Below, piece after piece: positions 1 through 11,155 of a stretch of 64,000 bases of DNA (positions are counted from its first letter, which is position 1; every line of letters begins with the position of its first letter). The translations under genes and the position numbers were made by a program. Below the pieces are notes generated by a model that saw only the letters and a program-made list of their open reading frames with translations, did no database searches and was not told the DNA's origin. This stretch comes from Ricinus communis. Taxonomy: Eukaryota > Streptophyta > Magnoliopsida > Malpighiales > Euphorbiaceae. Where the stretch lies: assembly GCF_019578655.1 (NCBI RefSeq), contig NC_063264.1, positions 10,705,213 to 10,769,212 on the forward strand, read 5' to 3'.

Positions 1-358
1 CCTTCCTCTTATATGTTCTTGTTGTTCTTGTGTGTTACAAATGATGAATGGAGGGGGTATTTATAGGCTCCCCACCTCCTCACCTTGTAGCTAGAATTCA
101 TTCTTCTAGAATTCTCTACAAGCTACCTATGTACAAGGCTTCCTTTGGAAGCTACTCTATGTACAAACAAGGGAAGCTTCTAGGCAGCTCCTTAGCTTGG
201 CACACAGCCTTGCTTCCTCTAGCAATTTCCAGATTCTTCCTTTAGTTTCCTTGGGCAGCCAACTTGGGCTAGGCTGCAGCTTTGGGTTGGGCATATGTTG
301 GGCATATTTCTGCCCATGGAGAAGCCTTGCCTTGCGCAAGATGAGGCGGGCTGTGACA
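1..358 (-). mobile_element. LTR H, start of an LTR read on the minus strand, cut by the window edge
   Basis: Read on the minus strand this begins TGTCACAGCCCGCC at position 358, a common start for plant gypsy LTRs, and runs out of the window at position 1. A TATA-like stretch (TATAAATACC on the minus strand) lies near 57-68. It directly abuts gag-like coding sequence on its right, so it most likely sits as an insertion inside that gag. Its other end, and any target duplication, lie outside the window. Confidence 0.55.
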
Positions 359-930
359 TAAGGCTATCTTCAATCTCATCTCATTTTTATATTTCGGAGG
401 CACATACTTCTGAGTCATGACGAAGAGAAGTTGGTGCCATTATCGAATAGGCTCACGTCCCATGCGAGCTCTATTGGCCACATCTCTATGCCACCACGAT
501 CGTGCGGCTCCTTGGAAGTGCAAAGTGGCAATTTCCATGTTTTCCTCTTCAGAAAAGTGGCAATGCTGAAGTGCATGTTCCGTTGCCTGCAACCAATCCA
601 AAATATAGCCGCATCATATTCACCAATAAAGTTTTCAATCTTTACCTTGATATCGCGTCTAGAGTTATGATTGGGTTGAACTTAGCGTCTCTCCTCAAAG
701 TCGCGGTCACCATGATGATTATATGCATTCCCACGAACTCCATTGTGGCCTCTCCTATACCTAGGGTTCACATTCTCATATTCATCATAGGCATTAGCAT
801 TAACATTATCATGAAACAAATGTGTAGGGATGTAAGGAGGAATCCACCCCTCCGGATGAACTTGGTTCTCGATAGGTTCAGCCAGCGGGGGGTGGTAATT
901 ACCTGGGTTTACCTACGAAAAGAATCATCC
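359..930 (-). pseudogene. gag: Ty3/gypsy gag relic
   Basis: Minus-strand translation gives the capsid region of a plant gypsy Gag: a segment reading DIKVKIENFIGEYD, then after a frameshift LDWLQATEHALQHCHFSEEE and HFQGAARSWW, followed by YVPPKYKNEMR. That order matches the N-terminal half of Gag in plant gypsy elements. At least one frameshift breaks it, and LTR H truncates it on the left. No zinc knuckle, protease or RT follows, so only the capsid part remains. Long plus-strand reading frames here are antisense shadows. Confidence 0.65.
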
Positions 931-1869
931 ACGATCACTACTCTGTCAACCAATTCTCTTTGTTCGAGTTTGTCCCAGCATTGTTCCTATGTTTGCCTCT
1001 TCCATGCACTTTAACTCAACACTCATGTTTATGCTCGCCAAATAAAACCAAACCATCATACTAGATATAGATTAGATAGAGAAGAACAAAAGAAATGAAC
1101 GAATGAGAACCTAGGTAGGATTTTGTATCTAGTAAGGGAAGAAATTTTAGGTTCTTTATTCTCTTCTATGGCTAAGCGTAAGGATCAAATTGAATTGATT
1201 TAAATTGAATGGTAGACAAAGACACAAAATAAAAGAAGGACGTGAGCGATAAGTCTAGGTTCGATAGTGTGATTCTTTATAAGTCTGCAATATTCTTGGA
1301 AGAACCAATAACTTAATTCTCAGCAAGGTAGAAAACTAAAATAATATGCTCACTAGGCTTAAATATTTAATTGCATGTTATTTTTATAGTGCAGAAACCT
1401 CATTCCATAAGAAGAAGAAACTAGAAGTTAAATATGAATAAGCAAATAAAAAGGAAGATGAATAAACTAAAGTCAAATCAAGAACTAGAGAGGAGTTGAT
1501 TGACCAACAACCTTTATAGTCCCGAATTTTATGAGCCAGCTTAACAAAAATAAGGGATAATCCGCGTGGGCTTATCTAATAACACTCTGGCCCAAATTAC
1601 TTTATTTTATGCATCCTAAACATAAAAAATGTGCACATTCCCGCTTGGATTAATCGAAAGCAACATAATTTCTCCATCACGTGCTTGGATTTGCATCTCG
1701 TCCTAATTGATCATCAAGTCATGCTCCAATGCTACTAGTGAAGCTTGTCAGTTAAGTTCCCATGATGCCTTAATAAAAATAACTGGAAATTCTAGTGGGC
1801 ATACCTAATAACACTCCGGCCCCATATACTTCATTATATGACTCCAGAACATGAAAACGCATGCATTCC
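905..1869 (+). repeat. Repeat C, first unit, left part
   Basis: Non-coding sequence that recurs at 2801-4476 (same strand), 48650-48866 (same strand), 10282-11155 and 59591-60762 (both inverted). The anchor CCAAATAAAACCAAACCAT occurs near 1036 and 3418, with a diverged form near 4396. From about 1545 a sub-repeat of roughly 240 bp starts, marked by AATAACACTCTGGCCC, GGATTAATCGAAAGCAAC and TTCCCATGAT. The second sub-repeat copy is interrupted at 1870 by a solo LTR. No coding potential, LTR ends or terminal inverted repeats were recognised, so the class is unknown. Confidence 0.7.
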
Positions 1870-2800
1870 TGATGTGAACTCTATCTATAGAGAGAAATAA
1901 CCTAAGTCGATTGATGCTAACTTTAGGATTGTCAAATTCATATCTATGAGGATGGAACTAAAACCCTTTAATTATAAGGAACTAGGAATTGTAATTATAA
2001 AAAGATGTATGTTGCCATAATTTCAAAAGCTTAAAAGATTAAGTTTTGAAAATTCATAAGACAAGGAATTTGCAAATAACATAAGAGAACTTGAAAAGTT
2101 CACAAAAAACAAAGTAAAGAAAATAACTCACTTTTATTGATAAGAAAATAATTCTTACAAGATTGATTGACATAGGTGGCTGAATACAAGGTATTTATAG
2201 GCCTCCTATAATGCTAGAATGACACTAGAAAAGGAATAAAATCACTTAGGAAATAATATATTACTTCCCAAACTAAATAAGAAATAAATTCCTAAATAGT
2301 TAAACAAGCATATGTCTCCTATAATTAAGCTAGGAAAAAGGAAATAAGTCATTTAGGGAGTAAATCATTACCTCCTAAAAATAAGGCGTATAAGAAATTT
2401 CCTAAACAATAAAAATAGAAGGTGTCACCCCCCTTGTTGACTAGTCAACAAGTTTAAGTTGAAACCTTAATCGCTTAAAGAGGTCACACGCATGGGCTTG
2501 CTCCTTAATTCCTTCTTATCCCAACTTGCTTTCTTAGTTCCTTATTAGCTTGATTTGAATGATTAAGGCCTAATTGGATTTAATCAAGCTCCATGGTATT
2601 GGATCAAGCTAATTTTTCTTAGACTTGATTTTAGTGTTGACTCCTTATGGCTTGTAGTGTCTTGAACCCAAATATTCTTCATAAGCCCAATAACTGCTTC
2701 CTTCATCTTCTTAGCCTTTGATCTTGTCATTGGTCCTTCTTGGATGTTTCAAAGGTCTTGGACTCTTGAAGTATATGGACTCTTAGCCCTGGTCACACCA
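1870..2800 (-). mobile_element. Solo LTR inserted in repeat C
   Basis: A 931-bp block interrupts repeat C. Its ends are TGATGTGAAC and GGTCACACCA, inverted with 8 of 10 positions matching. It is flanked by ATTCC (1865-1869) and ATTAC (2801-2805), a 4/5 target duplication. Removing it restores the sequence found in uninterrupted copies (ATTCCCACTTGGATTAATCG at 3990). A TATA-like motif (near 2190-2202) reads in the minus direction. No internal coding sequence is attached, so it is a solo LTR left by recombination between two LTRs. The parent family was not identified. Confidence 0.75.
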
Positions 2801-4476
2801 ATTACCACTATATTAATCGAAAGCAACATGATTTCTCCCTCATGCATGTGGATTTGCATCTCATGCTGCTTGATCATTAAGTCACACCCCAATGCCACCG
2901 AATAAGCATGTCAATTGCATTCCCATGATTCCTTAATGAAAATAAGGAAAAGTTCATGTCAATATACCTAATAACACTCTAGCCCAATTTGCTTTATTAT
3001 ATGCCTGCTAAACATCAGAACACCCTAATTTCCGCTTAGATTAATCAAAAGTAATATGATTTCTCCCTTACGCACATGGATTTATGTCTCATCCTGCTTG
3101 ATCATCAAGCTAAGCCCTAATGCCGCAAGTCAAGCTTGTTAATTACATTCCCATGATTCCTTACACTAATCCTTGTGTCATCTGGAGTACTTAGAATAAT
3201 AGAGACCCCAATGGTGTAAAACCTGAATCAGAATAATTGGGCGTGCCTCCATTCATGTCATTCCGGCTTTCCTCAAAAAAATTCGTTCATGATCATTTAG
3301 AGAATGACATCAACACTCAATCAACTAATTTTCTTTCTTCGCATTTGTCCAGGCATTGGTTCAGTGCTAATGACTGCAGCTCCATGCGCTTTCACTCAAC
3401 ATTCTCGTGTTTATGCTCACCAAATAAAACCAAACCATTATAGTAGACAGAGATTAGAAAGACACACACAAAAGAAATGAATAGAATGGAACATAGGTAG
3501 GATCACGAATCTGATAAGGAAAGAAATTGCAAGTTCTTTATTCTCTACCATATGGCTAAGCATAAGGATCAAATCGAATTGATCTAAACAAAAGAGTAGA
3601 CAAAGAACATAAAAGAAACAAAAGACGTGAGCAATAAGTCCAGGTTTGCTAGCGCGAGTGTTCATAAGTTTGTAAAGTTCTTGAAAGAAGCCATAACTTG
3701 ATTTCTTGCAATATAAAAGACTGAAATGATATGCTCACTAGCCTAAAATATTTGAATGCATTCGGTTTTCATAGTGCGAAAACCTTCATTTCATAAGAAG
3801 ATGAAACTACAAGCACAATATGATTAAATAAACAAGAACTAGAGAGGAGTAAACTGGTCAACAACTATTATAGTCTTAAATTTTATAAGCCAGCTTAATG
3901 AAAATAAGGGATAATTAGCATAGGCCTACCGAATAACAGTCCCACACAAAATACTTCATTATATGCATCCCAAACTTCAAAACCCGTGCATTCCCACTTG
4001 GATTAATCGGAAGAAACATGATTTCTCCCTTACTCTCGAGGATTTACATCTCGTCCTATTTGATCATTAAGTCACGCCCCAATGCCACCAGTCAAGCTTG
4101 TCAATATCATTCTCATGATTCCTTATGTCAATCCTTATATCATCATGAGTCCTGGTGCCTAGAGGAACAAGGAATGATGAAGATTCCAATGTTGCAAATC
4201 TGGACTCGAAATATTGGGGCGTGCCTTGATTCTCGATGTTCCCTCTTCACACCAAAAGATTCATCCCTGATCATTCTGAGAATTATATGAATACTAGATC
4301 AAGTAATCTTCTTCCTTCGACTTTTATCTAAGCATTGGATCAGTGCCTATGACTGCCGCTTCCACACGTTTTCAATAAACACTCGTGTTTCTGCTCCCAA
4401 ATAAAAAGCAAAATATCAAACTAGATAGAGATTAGAAAGAGTGATATGAAAGAAACAAACAAAATGAGAACATAGG
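2801..4476 (+). repeat. Repeat C, rest of unit 1, unit 2 and start of unit 3
   Basis: Continues repeat C after the solo LTR. The sub-repeat of about 240 bp appears again at 2801-2935 and 2936-3175. The second unit begins about 3180 and the third about 4130. Anchors in units 2 and 3 lie 979 bp apart, giving the basic unit length. The array ends at 4476 where element G1's 5' LTR starts. No protein-coding signal was found. Confidence 0.7.
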
Positions 4477-5263
4477 TGATGCAAATCCTATTGGCAGTAG
4501 GAGGTCTACTCCAACAAAAAATCCTACTTCAACTAGGATTCAAGATCCAATTTACATCATGGAGGCCCAATTACAAGATCCAAGGCTAAGAAGATAAAAG
4601 AAGCTCTCAATGGGTTTATTCAAGACGTTTGGGCTAAGGACACATCATTGCTTGAGGAGTTGGATTCAAATTCAAGGCTCATTAATATAATTCAATTTAT
4701 TGGACTTGAAGGAATCTAATATATTAGCTACACCAAAGATAGTCCATGCGTGTGACTTAAAGAAAATAGGTTTCTTACTCCTAATGGGTGGCTACATAGT
4801 ATTTTAGGAGTATTAGGACTTTGTTTTTAGTTATCTCTTTTAATTAGAATGTTTATCTCTATCCTATTTGAGCTGTAAATCCTTAATACTTAGAATTAGG
4901 GTTTTCTAAAGGCTATAAAAGCCTAGTACGAATTTTCTAGTTCATTGATTGATGATTAATATATTTTATGAGTTTATACTCTATTCTTAGTTCTTCTTTA
5001 GTGCTAATTCAAACTTATCAAGAAATTCATTATTTGTGGAATTCAAATCTAACTTATCAATTTAGAATCCCAACTAAATTGCTGTGTCTTCTACCTTTAA
5101 TACCTTAGATTTGATTGTCTTCTACCTTTAATACCTTAGATTTGATAGTTTAATAGACTTGAAGGGTCTAAGGTTTGTATTGATTTGGTTCTAGATAGAT
5201 CTGGGCAATGAAATCAAACTTGCTTACGAGTTTAATCCTTTGATATAGGTTAGATTTGTATCA
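4477..5263 (+). mobile_element. 5' LTR of gypsy element G1
   Basis: A 787-bp LTR starting TGATGCAAATCC and ending TTTGTATCA, i.e. TGAT...ATCA ends. A primer-binding-like sequence follows within a few bases. It shares AAAGCCTAGTACGA and surrounding sequence with the 3' LTR at 9436-10281. The plant-like promoter stretch AAGGCTATAAAAGCC lies near 4908-4922. The left flank (ATAGG) does not match the right flank of the 3' LTR (ACTGA), so the element's ends have been rearranged. Confidence 0.75.
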
Positions 5264-5265
5264 TT

Positions 5266-5280
5266 TAATATCAGAGCACT
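5266..5280 (+). promoter_or_regulatory. Degenerate primer-binding site (tRNA-iMet type) of G1
   Basis: TAATATCAGAGCA lies a few bases after the LTR end. It matches TGGTATCAGAGCA, the complement of the 3' end of plant initiator tRNA-Met, except GG to AA at positions 2-3. The change would weaken priming. Confidence 0.6.
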
Positions 5281-5979
5281 GGCTTATAAATCAGGTTATA
5301 TATCTTTAATTTCCGCATATTCTTTTTGTTATTTTCTTTTGTCATTCTTCTCTATAAAATCTTGTTCAAATTAAAAAAATAAATCAGTTTCATTCTTGTG
5401 ATCTTATTTAAATCTGTTTTATGATTTTTTGTGATTAATTATTCTAATAATATTTTTACTTGTTCCAAATTCTTTATTCAAGTGCCTTCAAAAAAATTAA
5501 AAGAGAAGGAAAAAGATCTAAGAAGAAAATCATATTAAAAAAAGTTGCCATTGTCAATCGCCTCTACAACCGATTCTATGATTGGTTCTGAAAAAAATAA
5601 TTTCTGCCTTTTGTTTTCTTCACTTATTAAGCTTAGTTAGTCTTTTATTACTTTGTTCCTGTGTCTTTTATTATATATAGGCTTAATCTTGTTCATTAAG
5701 TCTCGTTTAGTTTTCTTATTTTGGTATTCTTGTATGTGTTTTAAATCTGATTTGCTGGTTATTGAATAGTTGCAATTTTGGTTGTTTGATAATTGATTGT
5801 TTTAGTCCTTATAAGAACTAAAGAATAGAGATTGAGTTATAAAAGGCTAGCAGTGAGTTCAGTAGAAGGTAAAAGCCTAATTAAGTAAAACATGAGCGAT
5901 GAAGAATGTCATGCAAAAGAGGTTTATGCCGAATCCCTACTATAGATATTTCCACAACTGACTTCAAAGGCTTACACAA
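5281..5979 (+). other. G1 leader, no gene recognised
   Basis: AT-rich leader between the primer-binding site and the first recognisable Gag sequence. In plant gypsy elements the N-terminal half of Gag would lie here. Only the C-terminal part is found further on, so the capsid start has been deleted or is beyond recognition. Confidence 0.5.
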
Positions 5980-6575
5980 GGTTCACGAAGTGTTGAGGAG
6001 TATTTTCAAGAGGTGGATGTGACATTGATCCGTTGTAATATTTGAGGAAGACTTTGAGCAAACCATGGCTCGTTTCTTGAACGGGCTAAACAAGGAAATT
6101 ACTAATGTTATGGAATTGCATCAATATATGGAGTTAATAGACATGTACCACATGATACTGAAAGTGGAAAGGTAATTGAAGGGAAGACCATCCAAGCCTA
6201 GTTCGTCTACTACAACATTCAATTGGAAGCAAAATTGGAAAAGTGGAGAGAAAAGCACCTTCAAGCCTAAATTTGACAATGATAAAAGGGGCAAGGAAGG
6301 AAGGAATGCAAAAAAATTTAGGACACCTAAACCTAAGAGATGCATCATTGACTGTTCCAAGTGTAAGGGGAGAGGCCATATGCAATGAGATTGTCCAAAC
6401 AAAAAGACCATGATTCTTATTAATGGAGAGTATGGTAGTGAAGATGAGATGGCACCTCTTGAAAAAGCAAGAGACATAGAAGATGACTTAAGGGAAGTTG
6501 ATGAAAAAGAATTTCTAGTTGCAAGGCATTCTGTAAGTGTGCAAGCAAAAGAGGAAGAAGAAGATGAGTAAAGTG
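5980..6575 (+). pseudogene. gag: G1 gag, C-terminal half with zinc knuckle
   Basis: Recognisable Gag begins at VEEYFQEVDVTLIR and continues EDFEQTMARFLNGLN, the typical end of a plant gypsy capsid region, then a basic linker and a CX2CX4HX4C knuckle (CSKCKGRGHMQ, stop, DC) near 6353-6395. A stop codon falls inside the knuckle between the H and the last C, and another (TGA) precedes EDFEQ. The N-terminal half is missing. The style of Gag and of the following Pol resembles CRM/Reina-type chromoviruses. Confidence 0.75.
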
Positions 6576-6589
6576 ACAACATCTTTCAT

Positions 6590-7340
6590 CAAAGGTGTTG
6601 AATTCAAGATAAGCTATGTTGCTTAATCATTGATAATGGTAGTTGTTCCAATGCTTGTAACACTTATTTGGTGGAAAAACTTAACTTGTCTACACTTAAG
6701 CAACCTAGGCCATATAATTTTCAATGGTTAAATGATTATGGGGAGGTTAGAGTTACCAAACAATGTCTAGTTTCTTTCTACATGGGTAAATATGTTGATT
6801 AAGTTCTTTGTGATGTTGTACCCATGCAAGCTGCTCATGTACTTTTTAGTCATCCATGGAAATTCGTTAGGAGGGTAAAGTATGATGGATACTCTAATAG
6901 GTATTCTTTTGTAATGAATGAAAAGGATATTGTACTTTCACCTTTATCACCAAAGAAAGTGAACCATGATCAAAGAATTTTGAGAGGGCGAGAACATGCG
7001 CATGTGAGAGAAAAAGAAAAGAATGCGCAGCAAAAGGAGAGCTGTGTCAAAAATAATGAAAGATGTGAGAAAACAGTGGAAAAAGGCGAGCAAAGAGTAT
7101 ATGCACAAAAGAAAGAAGAGGCGCATACAAAAGGAGTGAATGAGGGAAAAAAGAAAAAAGTGAGCTTTTATGCAAAAGAGAGTGATGTTAAGAGAGCTTA
7201 TTTTTCTAACACACCTATTATTGTAATTTTGTACAAAGAGTCATGTTTTACTACTAATAGTCTTGACAACTCTTTACCTAGTGTGTTTGTTTCTATTTTT
7301 TTGAAGGAATATGAAGATCTATTTCCCGATGATGTTTAAA
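6590..7340 (+). pseudogene. pol: G1 protease and protease-RT linker
   Basis: A retropepsin-like segment holds IIDNGSCSN (catalytic D near 6632) and later VLCDVVPMQAAHVL, preceded by an in-frame stop. A lysine/glutamate-rich linker follows (about 6960-7190), then KEYEDLFPDDV just before RT. The longest open stretch is 6824-7339. The same linker occurs at 48867-49200, with a lower-similarity version in minus-strand G4, which shows these are related elements. Confidence 0.75.
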
Positions 7341-8130
7341 AAGGTTTACCATTTTTAAAAGGGATTAGCACCAAATTGACTTAATTCGGGTTTTCAAATT
7401 CCAAATAGACCTCCTTATCGAAGTAATTCTGAGGAGATAAAGGAGTTATAATGGCAAGTGGAAGAGCAAATGGATAAAGGTTTGATTCATGAGAGCATGA
7501 GTCCATGTGCCATTCCCGTTTTATTGATGCCCAAAAAGGATGAAACTTAGGGGATGTGCATTGATGGACATCCTACTCCTCATTTATATGACATGCTTAA
7601 TAAGTTGCATGGTGCATGTATATTTTCTAAGATTAATCTTAAGAGCGGTCATCACCAAATTATGATGAAAGAAGGTGATGCATGGAAAATTGTTTCTAAA
7701 ACAAAATATAGTTTACACGAGTGGTTAGTTATGCTTTTCGCATTAACTAATGCACATTGTACTTTCATGATATTAATGAATCATGTTTTGCATGTATTCT
7801 TAGTAGAGTTTGTTGTTGTCTATTTTGATGAAATAATTATGTATAGTAAGTCATTAAATGAACACATTGAGCATGTGCATTTAATACTTGATGTTTTATG
7901 TAAGGAAAAGTTGTTTGCTAACTTTAAGAAATATTCTTTTTGCATGAGCAAACTTGTTTTTGTATGGTTTGTGGTAAGTGCGCAAGGCATTGAAGTAAAT
8001 GAAGAGAAGGTTAAGGCAATCAAGGAGTGACCTACACCTAAATTTATTAGAGATGTTCGCTCATTTTATAGTTTGGCAGACTTTTATAGAAGATTTGTTT
8101 GTGATTTTGGCACCATTGTCGCACTATTAA
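7341..8130 (+). pseudogene. pol: G1 reverse transcriptase
   Basis: RT motifs in order: [58 protein letters not shown], then VVVYFDEIIMYSK at about 7812-7850. The catalytic box reads Y-F-D-E (7821-7832) instead of Y-F-D-D, so one of the two metal-binding aspartates is lost. Stops and frameshifts lie at 7341-7550. Open stretch 7554-8030. The text matches the CRM/Reina-like RT style, as do G2, G4 and G5. Confidence 0.8.
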
Positions 8131-8600
8131 CTGAAGTAATCAAGAAGAGTGTGGGATTAAAGTTGGGAGATTCTTAAGAGAAAGCGTCTAACATAATTAA
8201 ATATAAGTTGATTTCTGCACCTTTACCTTCTTTGCCCAACTTTTCTAATATCTTTGAAATTGAATGTGATGCTTTAGGTATGGGGATCGGAGCCGTTCTT
8301 ATGCAGGAAGGAAAGCTAATTGCTTACTTTAGTGAAAAGGTAAATGGGGCAGCCTTAAAGTATCCAACTTAAGACAGGGAGATGTATGCATTAGTGAGAG
8401 CTTTGTAAACATGGCAGCATTATCTTTAGCTTAAAGAGTTTGTGATTCACACTAATTATGAATCCTTGGAGTATTTGAAGGGTCAAGAAAGGCTTAACAA
8501 GCATCATGCAAAGTGGAGTGAGTTTATCAAATCCTTTCCATATGTTTTAAGGTATAAAAGGTAAGAAAAATATAGTTGTTGATGCATTATCTTGAAGGTA
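8131..8600 (+). pseudogene. pol: G1 RNase H
   Basis: Segments KLISAPLPSLPNFSNIFEIE, CDALGMGIGAVLMQEGK, AYFSEKVNGAALKYPT and [16 protein letters not shown] identify a gypsy RNase H. Several TAA/TAG stops interrupt it and the usual HTDHESL reads HTNYESL. It ends in a degenerate ADALS-like motif about 8580-8600, after which an internal deletion joins it to integrase. Confidence 0.75.
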
Positions 8601-9435
8601 TATGCTTCTTAACACTTTTGATGCTATTTTTGTGGTAATACATCACTTTTCTAAGAGGCCACATTTTATTGCTTGTCATAAGAATAATGATGCACCACAT
8701 ATTGATGATTTGTTCTTTAAAGAGATTATTCATTTACATGGTGTGCCTGGAACTATTATTAGTGATGGGGATGCAAAAAATTTTAGTTTTTTGGGAAGAC
8801 TTTGTGGGGTAATTAGGGACTAAGTTGTTATTTTCTACTAAATGTCACCCCCAAACTGAGGTAGTAAATTACACTTTGGATCAATTATTGCGCACATTGA
8901 TTAAGAAGAATTTGGAATCTTAGAAAGATTGTTTGCCATATATTGAGTATGCTTATAATCGGAGTGTCCATTCATCTACTCATTATTTCCCTTTTGAGAT
9001 TGTTTACAGTTTTATTTCTTTGAGTCCATTAGATTTATCTCCTTTGCCTTTGCACATGAGAGTTGATTTAGATGGTCAAAAGAATGCTGGTTTTCTTAGG
9101 GCATTATATGAAAAGGTGCACTTAAACATTAAGAAAAGGAATGAGAAAGTTGCCTAAAGAGCTAACCAGGGGCGTGTGGAAGTAACCTTTGCACCTGGTG
9201 ATTGGGTTTGGGTTCACTTTAGAAAAGAAAGTTCTCTTAGCATGCATAAGGCTAAATTGAGTCCTAGATGGGGTGCTCCTTTTCAAGTTCTAGAAAGGAT
9301 TAATGACAATGCTTATAAGTTAGACTTGCCTGGTGATTATAGTGTTAATGCTACTTCTAATGTTACTCATTTATCTCTTTTTAATTTTGACAAGGTTGAT
9401 GATTCGAGAACAAATCCTTGCGAGGAAGGAGGGAA
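8601..9435 (+). pseudogene. pol: G1 integrase with internal deletion
   Basis: RYMLLNTFDA, which normally begins the RNase H to integrase connection, runs straight into IFVVIHHFSKRPHFIACHK of the integrase core. The HHCC zinc domain and the first catalytic D are therefore absent. The second D (IISDGD) and the E (QTEVVN after a frameshift) are still visible. The C-terminal part, open from 9176, reads GDWVWVHFRKE and FQVLERINDNAYKLDLPG, typical of this clade, and continues without a stop through the polypurine tract into the 3' LTR, ending at 9760. Confidence 0.8.
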
Positions 9436-10281
9436 TGATGCGGATCCTACAAGCACAAGGAATCCTACTTCAACTGGGAATTCTACTTCCACTAGGAATT
9501 CTAGTCCCACGAGCAGTCCTATTCCAACTAGGAATCCTACTCCCATGAGGAGTCATACTTCAACTAGGAATCCTAGTCCCACGAGGAGTCATACTACAAC
9601 TAGGAATCATAATCCAACTAGGATTGTACATGAGCCACTCAAATATGATGGACCTATAGATACTCCTATCAACTTCAGTGAATATATGGAGGCATGGAAA
9701 AGTCAAAATAGGCCCAAAATAAACAAGTCAAGCTATTTGGATTCCAATACTCAAGCATGAGTCGCTTATTACATGTTACTTAAGCCCAAATGTCATGTTT
9801 ATTATTTGGGCTAGGGTTGGATGAATTTTAGGAGTATTTGTTCATTTAAAGAGGTCTTTTGATAGTTGAAAGTGCTGTTTTAAGTTATCCTTTTAGTTTA
9901 GGAGTTCTATTCCTAATCTTATTTTTATATGCTTCTTTATCATTATAGAATTATATTTTTCGAAGGCCTACATAAGCTAGTACGACTTTCTATGTAAAAG
10001 GTTTGTTGAATATTGATTATTTTGGAGTTAATTCTATTCTTTTGTTCTTTATGAACTTGGTGAATTTATAAAGTGAAGACTTGGTATTTTACAAACTTAG
10101 TTTAATCTAAACCTTTGTTCATATTAAATAGCCTTTAATTGATTATAATTAAGGTTCTTAAGTACAAGTTATTTAAGGGTCTTGTTGGAAGTTGCAGTTT
10201 CTTTGCTTGATTAGGTGAATGATCCTTGGTGAAGGCATCAACGTTGAATACAGGTTTGGCATAAGTTAGCCATGTTTATCA
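9436..10281 (+). mobile_element. 3' LTR of G1
   Basis: Starts TGATGCGGATCC right after the polypurine tract GGAAGGAGGGAA and ends GTTTATCA. At about 846 bp it is some 59 bp longer than the 5' LTR, mainly because of an 18-bp minisatellite near its start. The pol reading frame continues 325 bp into it. Pol extending into the LTR is known for CRM-type centromeric elements. The right flank goes directly into inverted repeat C without a target duplication. Confidence 0.75.
9452..9634 (+). repeat. 18-bp minisatellite inside the G1 LTR, in frame with pol
   Basis: About ten imperfect units of the type AATCCTACTTCAACTAGG encode repeats close to N-P-T-S-T-R in the pol frame. The corresponding 5' LTR position (about 4488-4540) holds only about three units. 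A related array lies at 45690-45865. Confidence 0.8.
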
Positions 10282-11155
10282 ACTGATCCAATGTTTGGAC
10301 AAATGCAAAGAAATAAAATTAGTTGATCAAGTATTGATATCATTTTTTGAATGATTGCAGATGAGTATTTTGGAGGAAAGAGGGAACGACGAGAATTGAG
10401 GCTCGACCAAATATTACAATTCAAGATTTGCACCACTAGGGTCTCCATCATTCCTTGTTCCTCTAGGCAAGGGGAATCCTAAGGTATTGGCGTAACATAA
10501 TAAAGTAGTTTGGGTCAGATGTTATTTTGTAGGCCCATGTGAATTTTCCATTGCTTTCGTTAAGTTGGCATTTAAATTTTGGAACTATGAGAGTTGTTGA
10601 CCAGTTAACTACTTTGTGGTTTGTGATTTGACTTTAGTTTATTCATCTTTATTTATTTATATATTCATATATAGCTTCTAGTATCTTCTTCTTATGGAAT
10701 AAGGGATTTCTATTTGATCTTTATGATTAGTTGTATGGAAGAGAACAAAGAACTTTTAATTTCTTTCCTCACCGGATCTGAAGTCCTACCTATGTTCTCA
10801 TTTTGTTCGTTTATTTTTTTCCTCTTTGTCTAGTATGATGGTTTGGTTTCATTTGGGGAGCATAGACACGACTGTTGAATGAAAGCAAGTGGAAGCGGCA
10901 ATCATAGGCATCGATCCAATGCATGGACGAATGGGAAGAAAGAATATTAGTTGATCGAGTATTGATATCATTCTTCATATGATTTCAGATGAAACTGTTG
11001 GAGGAGTGAAGGAACAACGAGAATCGAGGCATGCCTACATATTCGATAAATGATTTGTTCCATTAGGAGCTCCATCATTCCTTGTTCCTCTAGGCAAAAT
11101 GATTCCTGATGACACAAGGATTGGCATAAGGAATCATAAGAATGCAATTAACTAG
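10282..11155 (-). repeat. Repeat C, inverted copy
   Basis: Reverse complement of repeat C, recognisable by ATTCCTTGTTCCTCTAGGCA (twice, about 10452 and 11080) and GATCCAATG (10285 and 10916). The spacing of about 630 bp shows that two shortened tandem units are present. Nothing coding was recognised. It fuses to an LTR fragment within a shared AATTAAC. Confidence 0.65.

Noticed and set aside
502..1014. A 170-codon plus-strand open frame as a possible host gene
   Set aside because: It is antisense to a recognisable minus-strand gypsy gag and shows no domain of its own.
905..4476. Repeat C as a CRISPR-like array
   Set aside because: Units of about 1 kb and 240 bp, no short spaced repeats, plant retrotransposon context.
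905..4476. Repeat C as a Helitron
   Set aside because: No clear TC start, CTRR end with hairpin, or Rep/helicase sequence was seen; class left open.
4477..10281. G1 as an intact insertion with target duplication
   Set aside because: Flanks ATAGG and ACTGA differ, and repeat C is in opposite orientations on the two sides, so the locus is rearranged.
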